From the NCBI GenBank assembly GCA_031292035.1, contig JARLHX010000371.1, forward strand, positions 1 to 27,971: 27,971 nucleotides of DNA. Reading direction: 5' to 3'. The notes under the pieces were generated by a model. The model was not told the DNA's origin and did no database searches. It saw only the letters and a list, made by a program, of their open reading frames with translations. Shown here in pieces: positions 14,823 to 21,810 of this stretch. Source of the stretch: Negativicutes bacterium. GTDB taxonomy: Bacteria > Bacillota_C > Negativicutes > Sporomusales_B > JARLHX01. Position 1 is the stretch's first letter. Each line of letters opens with the position of its first letter. The translations under genes were made by a program, and so were the position numbers.

Positions 14823-14861
14823 GTTGCGAAAGCGAGGAAGATAAGTGATTCGAACGATGAT

Positions 14862-14880
14862 TGCCGCGACCGTCGCGGCA
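14862..14880 (+). promoter_or_regulatory. Hairpin next to the toxin ribosome-binding site
   Basis: A perfect 8-bp GC-rich stem (TGCCGCGA/TCGCGGCA) with a 3-nt loop and no T tract ends 6 bp before AAGGGG, the start of the toxin gene's Shine-Dalgarno region. It may limit translation initiation. Confidence 0.45.
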
Positions 14881-14899
14881 GGAAAAGGGGGATTGCAGG

Positions 14900-15643
14900 A
14901 TGGGACTGTGGGAGGTCGAAAATGCCGCGCAGGCCGGATATCCTGAAGACTACTTGAACTGGTATTACGGGACCTATAAACCGCAGACCGGGGAAAATGC
15001 TGTGAGTCTTGGTGATGCGTTTGGTGCGTGGCAGGCCCAAAATGAAGATCTGCGGCGGAGGCCTCAGCAGATCGACGTTCCGGAAGGAACACTTGTTGAC
15101 AGTCGGGACACAGGATCCAACGCCGCCTACATTGATCAGGCGCGGGATTATATACCGGAGGCGACAGACAGGCTGAATCAGGTGATGACCGACGCTGAGG
15201 GGAGGTATAAGGAAGAGAAGGATGTCAATTATTTCACGAGGCTTGATCATTTCAAAAATCTCTTAAAAAGCAATGCCGAGTACGATTTAAAGACGAAACC
15301 GGGATGGAAGCAGCCCCAGTACGTGATTAACGGCGAAGTAGTGGACAACGATGTGCCGGGGAACATCAATTACGGCTATCTGGGCAAGGTGTTCGGTTTT
15401 CCTGAGCCTGTGCTGACCAAGGCTGCGGGGTTGTATCAGATCCTGACCGATCTGAAGAATGGCAGAAATCTGGAGGATATCGCCAGACAGTTCAATCTGG
15501 ACAGCTTCGGCGACGATCCCCGGGACACGGCGCGAATCCGCCAAGGCATCAAAATATACGAGCAGTCACATCCCAAGCCGGAGGAAGAGCCGGATGCGCA
15601 GTCCGACTCGCTTTACGATTGGCTGAAGTCCCAAGGATACTAG
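14900..15643 (+). CDS. Polymorphic toxin type 44-like protein
   Basis: This is a 247-aa protein. Residues about 115-225 match the pattern of bacterial toxin domain 44 (Ntox44): YDLKTKPGW (129-136; usually WDYK), VPGNINYGYLGKVFGFPEPVL (152-172, the GN-x-x-YG and G-FP blocks), AGLYQ (176-180) and GDDPRDTARIRQGI (204-217). Ntox44 is predicted to be a nuclease-type toxin in polymorphic and secreted toxin systems. The N-terminal 70 residues (start MGLWEV) are unlike the phage proteins here and may be a delivery domain. The C-terminus adds an acidic linker and SDSLYDWLKSQGY, similar to the lysozyme N-terminus. There is no signal peptide. ATG 14900 lies 7 bp after AAGGGGGATTG. A tandem array of small membrane proteins follows on the same strand. 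Recognition is by pattern only. Confidence 0.65.
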   Translation: MGLWEVENAAQAGYPEDYLNWYYGTYKPQTGENAVSLGDAFGAWQAQNEDLRRRPQQIDVPEGTLVDSRDTGSNAAYIDQARDYIPEATDRLNQVMTDAEGRYKEEKDVNYFTRLDHFKNLLKSNAEYDLKTKPGWKQPQYVINGEVVDNDVPGNINYGYLGKVFGFPEPVLTKAAGLYQILTDLKNGRNLEDIARQFNLDSFGDDPRDTARIRQGIKIYEQSHPKPEEEPDAQSDSLYDWLKSQGY

Positions 15644-15766
15644 ATCCTGGAATAAGATTTCCGCTGTGTCAGATATGGAAATAGAGGAATTTATTGGATG
15701 AATAGCGAACATACATTCGAATGAACTTCCTTCCGGGATTCTGACATGGAAAGGCGTGGTGACGGG

Positions 15767-16090
15767 ATGAAATTAAAAGAACTGCGGTGGAAAAAAACGA
15801 TCATGGCGCTGGCGGCAGTGGTGTTCACGGCCTCGGATTTGAGTTTATTTTGGCATTTTGATGCCAGGCGCTATGGTGAAACTTGGAATTCGATAAATTC
15901 AATTCTTCCAAGATGGTTCCCGCTCCCGTTGCAGGAGATTGCCTTTGCCACGGGGTTAGGGGTTCTTTTGGGCAAGGACAATTGGGAAAGTCTTAAATTG
16001 ATTTTGCTGGGCCTGGTGGTCGCGATAATCGTCGCCAGTATTACTCTTTTATGTCTGTTCTTGTCCACAGATATACCAATCTTAAAATAA
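15767..16090 (+). CDS. Small membrane protein, tandem paralogue 1 (candidate immunity)
   Basis: This 107-aa protein starts MKLKELRWKK, then a membrane helix (about 11-31), a polar segment, and two more helices (about 50-72 and 77-102). The GVLLGKDNWESLKLILLGL block is shared with all copies. ATG 15767 follows GGAAAGGCGTGGTGACGGG, a leader repeated before each paralogue. It lies 123 bp after the toxin-like gene. Repeated immunity genes behind a toxin are a known feature of polymorphic toxin loci, so immunity is plausible. A holin-like or other membrane function is the alternative. Confidence 0.7.
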   Translation: MKLKELRWKKTIMALAAVVFTASDLSLFWHFDARRYGETWNSINSILPRWFPLPLQEIAFATGLGVLLGKDNWESLKLILLGLVVAIIVASITLLCLFLSTDIPILK

Positions 16091-16129
16091 GAAATTCTGG
16101 CAAGGTAAGAGGAAAGGCGGGGTGACGGG

Positions 16130-16474
16130 ATGAAACTGAAAGAACTGCGGTGGAAAAAAATAATCATGGCCTTGGCGGCAGTGGTGCTCACGGCCTCGGA
16201 CTGGATGCTGGTCTGGCATTTCGATAAACCATTTCAGAACAGCGAATTTTGGAACTATTGGCTGTTGATCAGTTCGTTTTTGCTTTACTTCGGTTCTATC
16301 TTCTTTCCGCTTACCTTATTCGAAATCATTGTTGTCACAGTTTTGGGGAGCCTGATGGGGCGGGACTCCGGCGAGAAGATGAAACTGATTCTGCTGGGGT
16401 TAATTATCACGGTCATTGCCGGTTATGTCACTATTGGCTGTCTAGTGTACAATGAGATACCAGTCAGGCGATAG
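16130..16474 (+). CDS. Small membrane protein, tandem paralogue 2 (candidate immunity)
   Basis: This 114-aa protein shares the first 25 residues with paralogue 1 almost exactly and the C-terminal LGSLMGRDSGEKMKLILLGL block, but the middle (residues about 32-65) has diverged, including several extra hydrophobic residues. Three membrane helices are visible. Conserved ends with a variable centre suggest diversification under selection, as seen for immunity proteins that must match different toxins. The leader AGGAAAGGCGGGGTGACGGG precedes ATG 16130. Confidence 0.7.
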   Translation: MKLKELRWKKIIMALAAVVLTASDWMLVWHFDKPFQNSEFWNYWLLISSFLLYFGSIFFPLTLFEIIVVTVLGSLMGRDSGEKMKLILLGLIITVIAGYVTIGCLVYNEIPVRR

Positions 16475-16508
16475 GGGGATTAAGGAAGAGGAAAAGCGGG
16501 GTGGCGGG

Positions 16509-16856
16509 ATGAAACTGAAAGAACTGCGATGGAAAAAAACGATCATGGCCTTGGCGGGAGTCTCTGTTAGCTGGCTGGACCTGTACCTCCTTGACCAATT
16601 CAAATGGTACAAGGCGATTCATTTGATTCATCCTAATGATCGGGAGTGATTTGAGTTTCTAAGAAACACTTTCGGTTGGATCGGTGCCGCCGTTTTGCCG
16701 TGGTATCCGGAGATCATCGTACTGACGGCTTTCGGTGTTCTGCTCGGCAGGGATATGCGGGAAAGGGTGAAGCTGGTGATTATTGGCCTGGTATTCGGAT
16801 ATCTCGCTTTTATGGGGGCGTTGATAGTTTTAATCGGATCGGGTACGTCTCATTAG
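16509..16856 (+). pseudogene. Tandem paralogue 3 with in-frame TGA
   Basis: The frame opens with the same MKLKELRWKK start and leader (GAGGAAAAGCGGGGTGGCGGG), then meets TGA at 16647-16649 (codon 47). The same frame continues without another stop to TAG 16854-16856, encoding WIGAAVLPWYPEIIVL and GVLLGRDMRERVKLVIIGL, aligned with the C-terminal half of the intact copies. A single nonsense change (for example TGG to TGA) explains it; the full length would be 115 residues. Readthrough or recoding cannot be excluded, but nothing in the sequence demands it. Confidence 0.8.
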
Positions 16857-16962
16857 GAAAAGCGCACCGCTTTTGCTGGGGTTGCTGGCTGCGGTCAGTA
16901 CCGCTTGCATTACTATTCTTGGCCTTGTCGACAATACGATACCGTTCAATCGCCAAGAGTAG
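16855..16962 (+). pseudogene. C-terminal remnant of a fourth paralogue
   Basis: Directly after the stop of copy 3 an open frame reads LLLGLLAAVSTACITILGLV then DNTIPFNRQE and a stop. This aligns with the last helix and tail of copy 2 (LILLGLIITVIAGYVTIGCL, then YNEIPVRR). No start or N-terminus is present, so it is the leftover of a deleted copy, probably lost by recombination between repeats. Confidence 0.65.
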
Positions 16963-16981
16963 AACCGAAAAAGAATTGGAG

Positions 16982-17013
16982 CCGGTCCACGAAAAAAAGT
17001 GGCCGGTTTTTTT
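16982..17013 (+). terminator. Terminator before the scaffold gene
   Basis: An 8-bp stem with a bulged T (16982-16990 with 16999-17006) and an A-rich loop is followed by seven T residues. It closes the toxin and membrane-protein region and lies about 85 bp upstream of the scaffold start. Confidence 0.75.
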
Positions 17014-17096
17014 GTTGCGCCGGGAAAAGCGGCGCGGATGCGCGCACAACCGGCCGGTACGTTGATGGAAACGCGTAAAAAATGAGGAGGATTAAC

Positions 17097-18149
17097 ATGA
17101 CCGAAGAGATTCAGGGGGTACAACCTGCTCAGGACACCCCTGCTGCGGTACAACCCGTCAGGGACACCGCGCTGGCCGACTACAAAAGTGCGGACACGGC
17201 TGAACAAAGAATAGCCGTCATGCACAAGCTGGGCCTGCTGGAAGACCCCAAGCATCAGGCGAGAGCCGAAGAGCAGCAGCCCCATTCCGCAGGCGAGACG
17301 GAGGCGACTCCCGCGCCGGACGGCGAGACTCCTCAAGAGGAACAACCCGCCGATAGGGTCGAGGAACAACCGAAGCCGTACACCGCCGAGGAAATCAGGG
17401 CAACCGACTTCGACAAGCTGGACTACAAGCGCCTGCCGCCCGAACTGGTCCCTTTCTACAATTCCATGCGGGCGAGCCAGACGAAGAACTCCCAGGAAAT
17501 GGCCCAGCAGCGGAAATTTCTCAAGGAACTGGCCGCCGAACTGCAAAAAAGCCCTGCGGCAGCGCCGCCGCCGACGCCCGAGCAGCGGTTCACCCAGCGT
17601 CACAACGCGCTGAAAGGGGCCGTGGCCCAGGCCTTCAACATCAGGCCCGCCGACCTCGGCGACGATATGAACCTCTGGCCGCCGGCACTGCGCCTGGCCT
17701 ATGACGACTTCAACCAGTACGTGCACCGCGTGGAGGAGCGCCGCGAGAACCAGCGCCAGGAAACCGCGCGGCAGCAAAAACAGGTGGCGTCATTCACCGC
17801 GGCGGTGGAGACCGAGCTGCGGGCCGCCGACAACGAGGCCTACGAATATGCCATGGCCAAAATCAAAGGCGGCGAAGTGCTGGAGAAGGACAAGCGGTCG
17901 ATCATCGGCGCACTGGTCCAGGGCGACAGAAAAACCCTGGCCCAGTACTTTGAGAAGTTCCGCAAGGAGTTTCACCAGGAGAGCGAAAGACCAAAACCCA
18001 AGGACAAAAAGACGCCGGCGCCTCCCAGCCTGGAAACGTCAGGACAGGGGACGACCCAGTCCCGCCCGGTCCCCAAGGTGGCCGAATACCGCAGCGCCGA
18101 CCAGGCCAGGCGGGTGGAACTGATGAAGGCCTGGGGGCTGCTGGAATAA
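17097..18149 (+). CDS. Phage capsid scaffold protein
   Basis: This 350-aa, very acidic and helical protein lies immediately before the major capsid gene, the usual place for scaffolding protein. Scaffold guides coat assembly and leaves the head before packaging. Long charged helices (residues about 120-320) with a Pro/Glu-rich linker near 55-95 support this. A motif occurs at both ends: residues 27-49 (ADYKSADTAEQR, then MHKLGLLE) and the last 22 residues (AEYRSADQARRVELMKAWGLLE in family form, with KVAEYRSAD at its start). Scaffold C-terminal helices bind coat in several phages, so a duplicated coat-binding motif is plausible. ATG 17097 follows GAGGAGGATTAAC; the upstream ATG 17082 overlaps that site. 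Start-to-start spacing to the capsid gene is tight (17 bp gap). Confidence 0.75.
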   Translation: MTEEIQGVQPAQDTPAAVQPVRDTALADYKSADTAEQRIAVMHKLGLLEDPKHQARAEEQQPHSAGETEATPAPDGETPQEEQPADRVEEQPKPYTAEEIRATDFDKLDYKRLPPELVPFYNSMRASQTKNSQEMAQQRKFLKELAAELQKSPAAAPPPTPEQRFTQRHNALKGAVAQAFNIRPADLGDDMNLWPPALRLAYDDFNQYVHRVEERRENQRQETARQQKQVASFTAAVETELRAADNEAYEYAMAKIKGGEVLEKDKRSIIGALVQGDRKTLAQYFEKFRKEFHQESERPKPKDKKTPAPPSLETSGQGTTQSRPVPKVAEYRSADQARRVELMKAWGLLE

Positions 18150-18166
18150 ACAAGGAGTGAAGAAAA

Positions 18167-19060
18167 TTGGCATACGATACCTATACCGCTGTCGGGAACA
18201 TTCCCGACTACTCGACTCTTCTGACCATGCTTGAACCGGACGAGAATCCGTTCATCTCGGTCTGCGGCGAGGCGAAGTTCACGGCCACCAATCCCAAGTG
18301 GGAATGCGACGCACTGCAGGCTCCGGTGGACAACGCCCAGATCGAGGGATTCACCTACAATCCGACCAATGCCCCGAACCTGACGGAATACAACAACTAC
18401 ACCCAGATCATGACCAAGGCCTATAAGGTCACCGGTTCCCAGGAGGCGGCCAACACCGCCGGGGTGCCGTCGAACATCGGCCACGCCCAGGACAACGCCA
18501 TGCGCGAATTCAAGCAGGACATGGAATATTCGGTGATCAACCAGGCAACGGCTGTCGCCGGCGCCGCTGGCGTGACTGCCCGCCGGTCCGGCGGTTACCA
18601 GTATTTCATGAACACCTACGCTGCCAGTAACGTCCTGGCCAACAGCGGCACCGCCCGGGCCTGGACCGAGGATCTCCTGAACGACGCGCTGCAGGTCGGC
18701 TGGAACGCCGGCGGCAACCCGAAGACGGTCATGGTCAGCGGCAAGGTCAAGCGTCTGACCTCGAAATTCAGCGGCAACTCCATGAAGACCGTCGACGCCA
18801 AGACCAAAACCCTGTACGCCGCCATTGACAACTACCAGAGCGACTTCGGTCCGGTCAACATCATCCCGAACCGGCAACTGCCGAACACCATGGCGTTCAT
18901 CTTCAATCCCAACTACATCGATGTCGGCTGGTACCGGCGGATCTTCAAAGACCCGCAGCCCAAGACCGGCGACTTTCAGGCCTTCAACCTTGTCGGTGAG
19001 TGGGCCCTGAAGGTACGGGCGGCCAACGCCGGCGCGCTGGTCAAAGACTTGAATCCGTAA
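18167..19060 (+). CDS. Major capsid protein, SU10-like
   Basis: This 297-aa protein matches the SU10-type major capsid family (formerly DUF5309) in its start (YDTYTAVGNIPDYS), the ENPFISVCGEA segment, a central NNYTQIMTKAYKVTGSQEAA block and a C-terminal YRRIFKDPQP region. The fold is HK97-like, and the protein forms the icosahedral head. TTG 18167 is set by AAGGAG at 18152-18157; the scaffold gene ends 17 bp upstream. Length fits the family, and no disruption is visible. Together with the portal and adaptor it places the cluster near SU10/phiEco32-like podoviruses. Confidence 0.85.
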   Translation: MAYDTYTAVGNIPDYSTLLTMLEPDENPFISVCGEAKFTATNPKWECDALQAPVDNAQIEGFTYNPTNAPNLTEYNNYTQIMTKAYKVTGSQEAANTAGVPSNIGHAQDNAMREFKQDMEYSVINQATAVAGAAGVTARRSGGYQYFMNTYAASNVLANSGTARAWTEDLLNDALQVGWNAGGNPKTVMVSGKVKRLTSKFSGNSMKTVDAKTKTLYAAIDNYQSDFGPVNIIPNRQLPNTMAFIFNPNYIDVGWYRRIFKDPQPKTGDFQAFNLVGEWALKVRAANAGALVKDLNP

Positions 19061-19072
19061 GGGGGAATAAGA

Positions 19073-19459
19073 ATGGCCAACCTTTCGCTTACCGCCCTCC
19101 TGCGGCTTCAGGAGGCCTCTTCGGGGGATATGGCCTTCGCCATTTCTCCACCGACGAAATCCACCGTCCACGGCTCAGCAGGCAACCGTACCGTCCGAAT
19201 CCAGCTGACCAACGCCGCCGGTCAGGTGCATGAGTGGTTTACAGGCCAGATCACGCTAGCTGTGGCCAAGTCGTCTTCCGCCGGCACGGTAGCGCTTCCG
19301 GGCGGCACAACGCCGACCATGACCGGCGGCACCTATGACTGCGTGATCACGGAAGGCGGCACCTGGGCGGCTGCCGACACCAACACCCTGACACTGAGTG
19401 CGCTGACTATCATGGGCAAGAGTGTCACCGGCGGGACATCGGTGGAGACCATGACGTAA
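19073..19459 (+). CDS. Small capsid-associated protein, possible decoration protein
   Basis: This 128-aa Thr/Gly-rich protein follows the capsid gene by 12 bp. It reads as a beta-sandwich: TVRIQLTNAAGQVHEWFTGQ, then ITLAVAKSSSAG and a TYDCVITEGGTW-type strand pattern. The position and composition fit a head decoration or Ig-like protein. I know no specific family. ATG 19073 follows GGGGGAATAAG. A strong terminator follows its stop. Confidence 0.6.
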   Translation: MANLSLTALLRLQEASSGDMAFAISPPTKSTVHGSAGNRTVRIQLTNAAGQVHEWFTGQITLAVAKSSSAGTVALPGGTTPTMTGGTYDCVITEGGTWAAADTNTLTLSALTIMGKSVTGGTSVETMT

Positions 19460-19480
19460 AGAAACACGATAGCCAAAGAA

Positions 19481-19510
19481 AGGGAGAGGGGCTTTTGCCC
19501 CTCTCTTTTT
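19481..19510 (+). terminator. Strong intrinsic terminator inside the head operon
   Basis: A stem of nine Watson-Crick pairs plus G-U extensions (19482-19492 with 19497-19507) and a TTTT loop runs into TTTTT. It ends 11 bp before the next start codon and the next Shine-Dalgarno (GGGGAG) abuts the T tract. Confidence 0.85.
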
Positions 19511-19521
19511 GGGGAGAAACG

Positions 19522-19809
19522 ATGAAGATACAGAAACTTTGGATCAATAACGACAAGTTCATTCTCACCACAGTGTATGACAAGACGGCCTGGCTCAAGG
19601 ACAATTACGAGGACCGCAAAGATGCGGCGAACGGCTGGGCGCCCAAACGGACGCTCAGGCGCAATGGATCCGTGCCGATTCTGGACATCTACAAAATCTG
19701 CGGCGGCGACCCGACGGCGGCCCGGGCGATCATGAGCGACCCGGAGGCCGTGAAACGGATCATCGAATGCAACCCCGACAAGTACCAGACCTGCAGAGGC
19801 CGAATTTAA
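19522..19809 (+). CDS. Small conserved phage protein of unknown function
   Basis: This 95-aa protein begins MKIQKLWINNDKFILTTV and ends with a Cys-containing KYQTCRGRI tail; the middle carries KRTLRRNGSVPILDIYKICGG, then a short helical stretch (TAARAIMSDPEAVKRII). It lies between the capsid-associated protein and the adaptor, where head-completion proteins are common. ATG 19522 is chosen because GGGGAG lies 5-6 bp upstream; a TTG at 19495 would lie in the terminator stem. No family is recognised. Confidence 0.6.
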   Translation: MKIQKLWINNDKFILTTVYDKTAWLKDNYEDRKDAANGWAPKRTLRRNGSVPILDIYKICGGDPTAARAIMSDPEAVKRIIECNPDKYQTCRGRI

Positions 19810-19821
19810 GGGGGTGAAACC

Positions 19822-20466
19822 TTGGACGCGAAAACGATGTTGGATAAGGCAACATTAATCATAGCAAGGCAGGATGTGACCGGCGACAACCGGTCCCTTT
19901 TGCTGTTTTTCATGAACACGGCGCGCCGGGCGGTGCTCCGCGACAATCCTGTGCGTAAATTTTTCGGGTATAACACCGTCGCTCAGGTGAACGGAATCAT
20001 TGATGCCGCCGCCGCGAACCTGAAGCTGGCCCGGACGGTGGAATACCTCGACGCTTCGAACAAAATCCATCGGCTGTCGCGGCTCAAAGACTACGACACG
20101 GCGAGAGCGGCCTATCCCGACTTCACCCTGGCCGGGCCGCCGCTGTCGTATCTTGAAATGGGAACGCAAATTTGGCTGCTGCCGGTACCGGCCTCAGGCA
20201 CGGTCAAAATCTACGGCGAGTTCTGGCCGGCCGACCTGACCGATTCGGAAACATCCGGCGATATCCTGACCGCCGAGCTGCCGGAAGCCTGGATTTACCT
20301 CGCCGCCGCCGAATACCTCGACTATTTTGGCGAAGCCGACAAGGCGGCTTACTGGCGGCAGAAAGGGACTGTCATTGTCCAGTCCTACCTCAAACAGGAC
20401 GCCAAGGGCAGGACGTTCGGGCTCGGCCTGAACTCCGACCCTTTCGGGGACGGTGGCGTCACATGA
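19822..20466 (+). CDS. Head-tail adaptor protein, SU10-like
   Basis: This 214-aa protein fits the adaptor that docks under the portal in SU10-like and related podoviruses. The evidence is an N-terminal helical half (MLDKATLIIARQDVTGDNR, then MNTARRAVLRDNPVRKFF), a beta-rich middle (SRLKDYDTARAAYPDF, then LEMGTQIWLLPVPASGTV) and a C-terminal helix (AWIYLAAAEYLDYFGEADKA). TTG 19822 follows GGGGGTGA. Its stop TGA (20464-20466) overlaps the ATG of the next small frame. No tail nozzle gene follows where one would be expected. Confidence 0.7.
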   Translation: MDAKTMLDKATLIIARQDVTGDNRSLLLFFMNTARRAVLRDNPVRKFFGYNTVAQVNGIIDAAAANLKLARTVEYLDASNKIHRLSRLKDYDTARAAYPDFTLAGPPLSYLEMGTQIWLLPVPASGTVKIYGEFWPADLTDSETSGDILTAELPEAWIYLAAAEYLDYFGEADKAAYWRQKGTVIVQSYLKQDAKGRTFGLGLNSDPFGDGGVT

Positions 20467-20537
20467 TGCCGTTCCTGGAGCAATTTCTCGAAGAATACAT
20501 CCGAAAGCACCCGTGGCTGATCATCAAAGGGAGGTGA
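20463..20537 (+). CDS. 24-aa small protein coupled to the adaptor gene
   Basis: A start ATG at 20463 overlaps the adaptor stop (ATGA). The frame encodes 24 residues with an amphipathic acidic helix (PFLEQFLEEYIRKHPWLI) and a basic end (KGR). The overlap suggests translational coupling. It may be a real micro-protein or the start of a gene cut by a deletion. Confidence 0.4.
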   Translation: MMPFLEQFLEEYIRKHPWLIIKGR

Positions 20538-20542
20538 TCTGC

Positions 20543-20560
20543 ATGAAGCGGCGTCGGTAA
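20543..20560 (+). other. Five-codon frame (MKRRR) with an ideal ribosome-binding site
   Basis: GGGAGGTGATC at 20530-20540 precedes ATG 20543, but the frame stops after MKRRR. Such a strong site before a five-codon frame suggests either a leader peptide linked to the hairpin at 20567 or the truncated start of a deleted tail gene. Confidence 0.35.
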
Positions 20561-20566
20561 CAAAAA

Positions 20567-20587
20567 AAGGGGCCATTATGGCCCCTT
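20567..20587. terminator. Hairpin terminator with A tract (stronger on the minus strand)
   Basis: A 9-bp stem (20567-20575 with 20579-20587) and a TTA loop is preceded by seven A residues, so on the minus strand it has a T tract. On the plus strand only TTCC follows. It separates the head genes from the fibre gene. Confidence 0.55.
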
Positions 20588-20614
20588 CCACGCATATTAC
20601 GAAAGGAATGATAG

Positions 20615-21754
20615 ATGATGGCATGGCCCATAATAGATCCGACCACTCCAGCAGCAACCGATAAAGTGAAATTTGGCGACGATAAGATCAGGGAAGGCAA
20701 ACAAAACACGATTGATGCGTTGACCGCTATCAGTAATTATTCGGCAGCCGGCACGTTGCCGGCACTAAAAACGGCGGTATGGACGACAGCCACAAGGCCC
20801 GCCGGCATAAACCTGGTCGACAGGGTGACTGGGTTTAATACGGATCTGGGGAGTGAGGAATATTATGATTTTGGGAGTGCGTCGTGGAAAGCGAAGGCGC
20901 TGGGTCTTGCAGGCGGCAGCGTCAGCGGCGCCATCAATGAGGCCAAGGGCGCTGATATTGTATCTGCGGCTACGACTGACATCGGCGCGGCAACTGGCAA
21001 TTTTGTTTATGTGACAGGTAACGCGACGATTACTGCTCTTGGCACCGCGCAGGCTGGAACCCGGCGTATTGTCCGTTTCACAGGGGAGCTAATCTTGACC
21101 TATAACGCGACGTCGCTGATTCTTCCCGGGTCTTCCAACATCACCACGGCGGCGGGAGACACGGCGGAATTCGTGAGTCTAGGCAGCGGAAACTGGGTCT
21201 GTGTGGCATATCAACGGTTTTCAGGTCAATCATTATCATCGTATGGACAACAATTATTTACGTCTTCTGGGATATTTACTGTTCCGATAGGTGTAACCCG
21301 AGTTTGGGTTGATATGTGTGGAGGAGGTGGAAACGGCGCTAGCGGGACTTCTTCTGGAGGAGGCGGCGGCGGAGCCGGGGCAGCAGTTTTAGGTTACCCA
21401 GTGAACGGGTTAACTCCAGGAGGAACCATAGCGGTGACTGTTGGCGGTGTTTCATTTGCTTCAGCTTTTGGAAGTTATATTATTTGCAATGGAGGAACAA
21501 CTGCAACAGGTGAAGGCGGCGGTGTGGCTGGAGGAACTGGAGGGTCAAATGGCGGTGCTGGATTTAGTATTGCGGCAACCGGAGTTGGAGGATCTGGCGG
21601 AGGATGTATTTTTGGCGCTGGTGGTGCTGGTGCTGTTCAAATGGGTGGAGGTTTTCCGGCTGGCGCTGGATCGGGGTATGGTTCTGGAGGCGGTGGAGGG
21701 TATGGTTCTGGCGGCGGAAGCGGCGCTTCAGGAATGGTATTAGTAAGATGGTAA
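20615..21754 (+). CDS. Tail fibre with glycine-rich C-terminal receptor-binding domain
   Basis: In this 379-aa protein the first 200 residues are a fibre-like region (WPIIDPTTPAATDKVKFGDD at the N-terminus, a trimer-friendly beta pattern later). The last 150 residues are extremely Gly-rich with GGGGG runs and end SGASGMVLVRW. Such a C-terminal glycine-rich domain ending in a hydrophobic V-L-V-R-W strand is seen in many phage fibres and is thought to form polyglycine sandwiches with variable tip loops. AAGGA lies before ATG 20615; ATG 20618 is possible. The base composition of the Gly-rich part is clearly more AT-biased (GGA/GGT codons) than the N-terminal part, suggesting separate acquisition of the adhesin tip. 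No chaperone gene follows. Confidence 0.75.
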   Translation: MMAWPIIDPTTPAATDKVKFGDDKIREGKQNTIDALTAISNYSAAGTLPALKTAVWTTATRPAGINLVDRVTGFNTDLGSEEYYDFGSASWKAKALGLAGGSVSGAINEAKGADIVSAATTDIGAATGNFVYVTGNATITALGTAQAGTRRIVRFTGELILTYNATSLILPGSSNITTAAGDTAEFVSLGSGNWVCVAYQRFSGQSLSSYGQQLFTSSGIFTVPIGVTRVWVDMCGGGGNGASGTSSGGGGGGAGAAVLGYPVNGLTPGGTIAVTVGGVSFASAFGSYIICNGGTTATGEGGGVAGGTGGSNGGAGFSIAATGVGGSGGGCIFGAGGAGAVQMGGGFPAGAGSGYGSGGGGGYGSGGGSGASGMVLVRW

Positions 21755-21810
21755 TCATAATCGAGGAATCAACAACAAAATAAGTAATATCAAAACCACG
21801 ATCATAATCA

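Noticed and set aside
16676..17065. Open frame on the plus strand over the paralogue 3 and 4 region
   Set aside because: It is out of frame with the homology to the membrane proteins and rich in Arg/Cys/Trp as expected for a shifted frame; the paralogue remnants explain the DNA.
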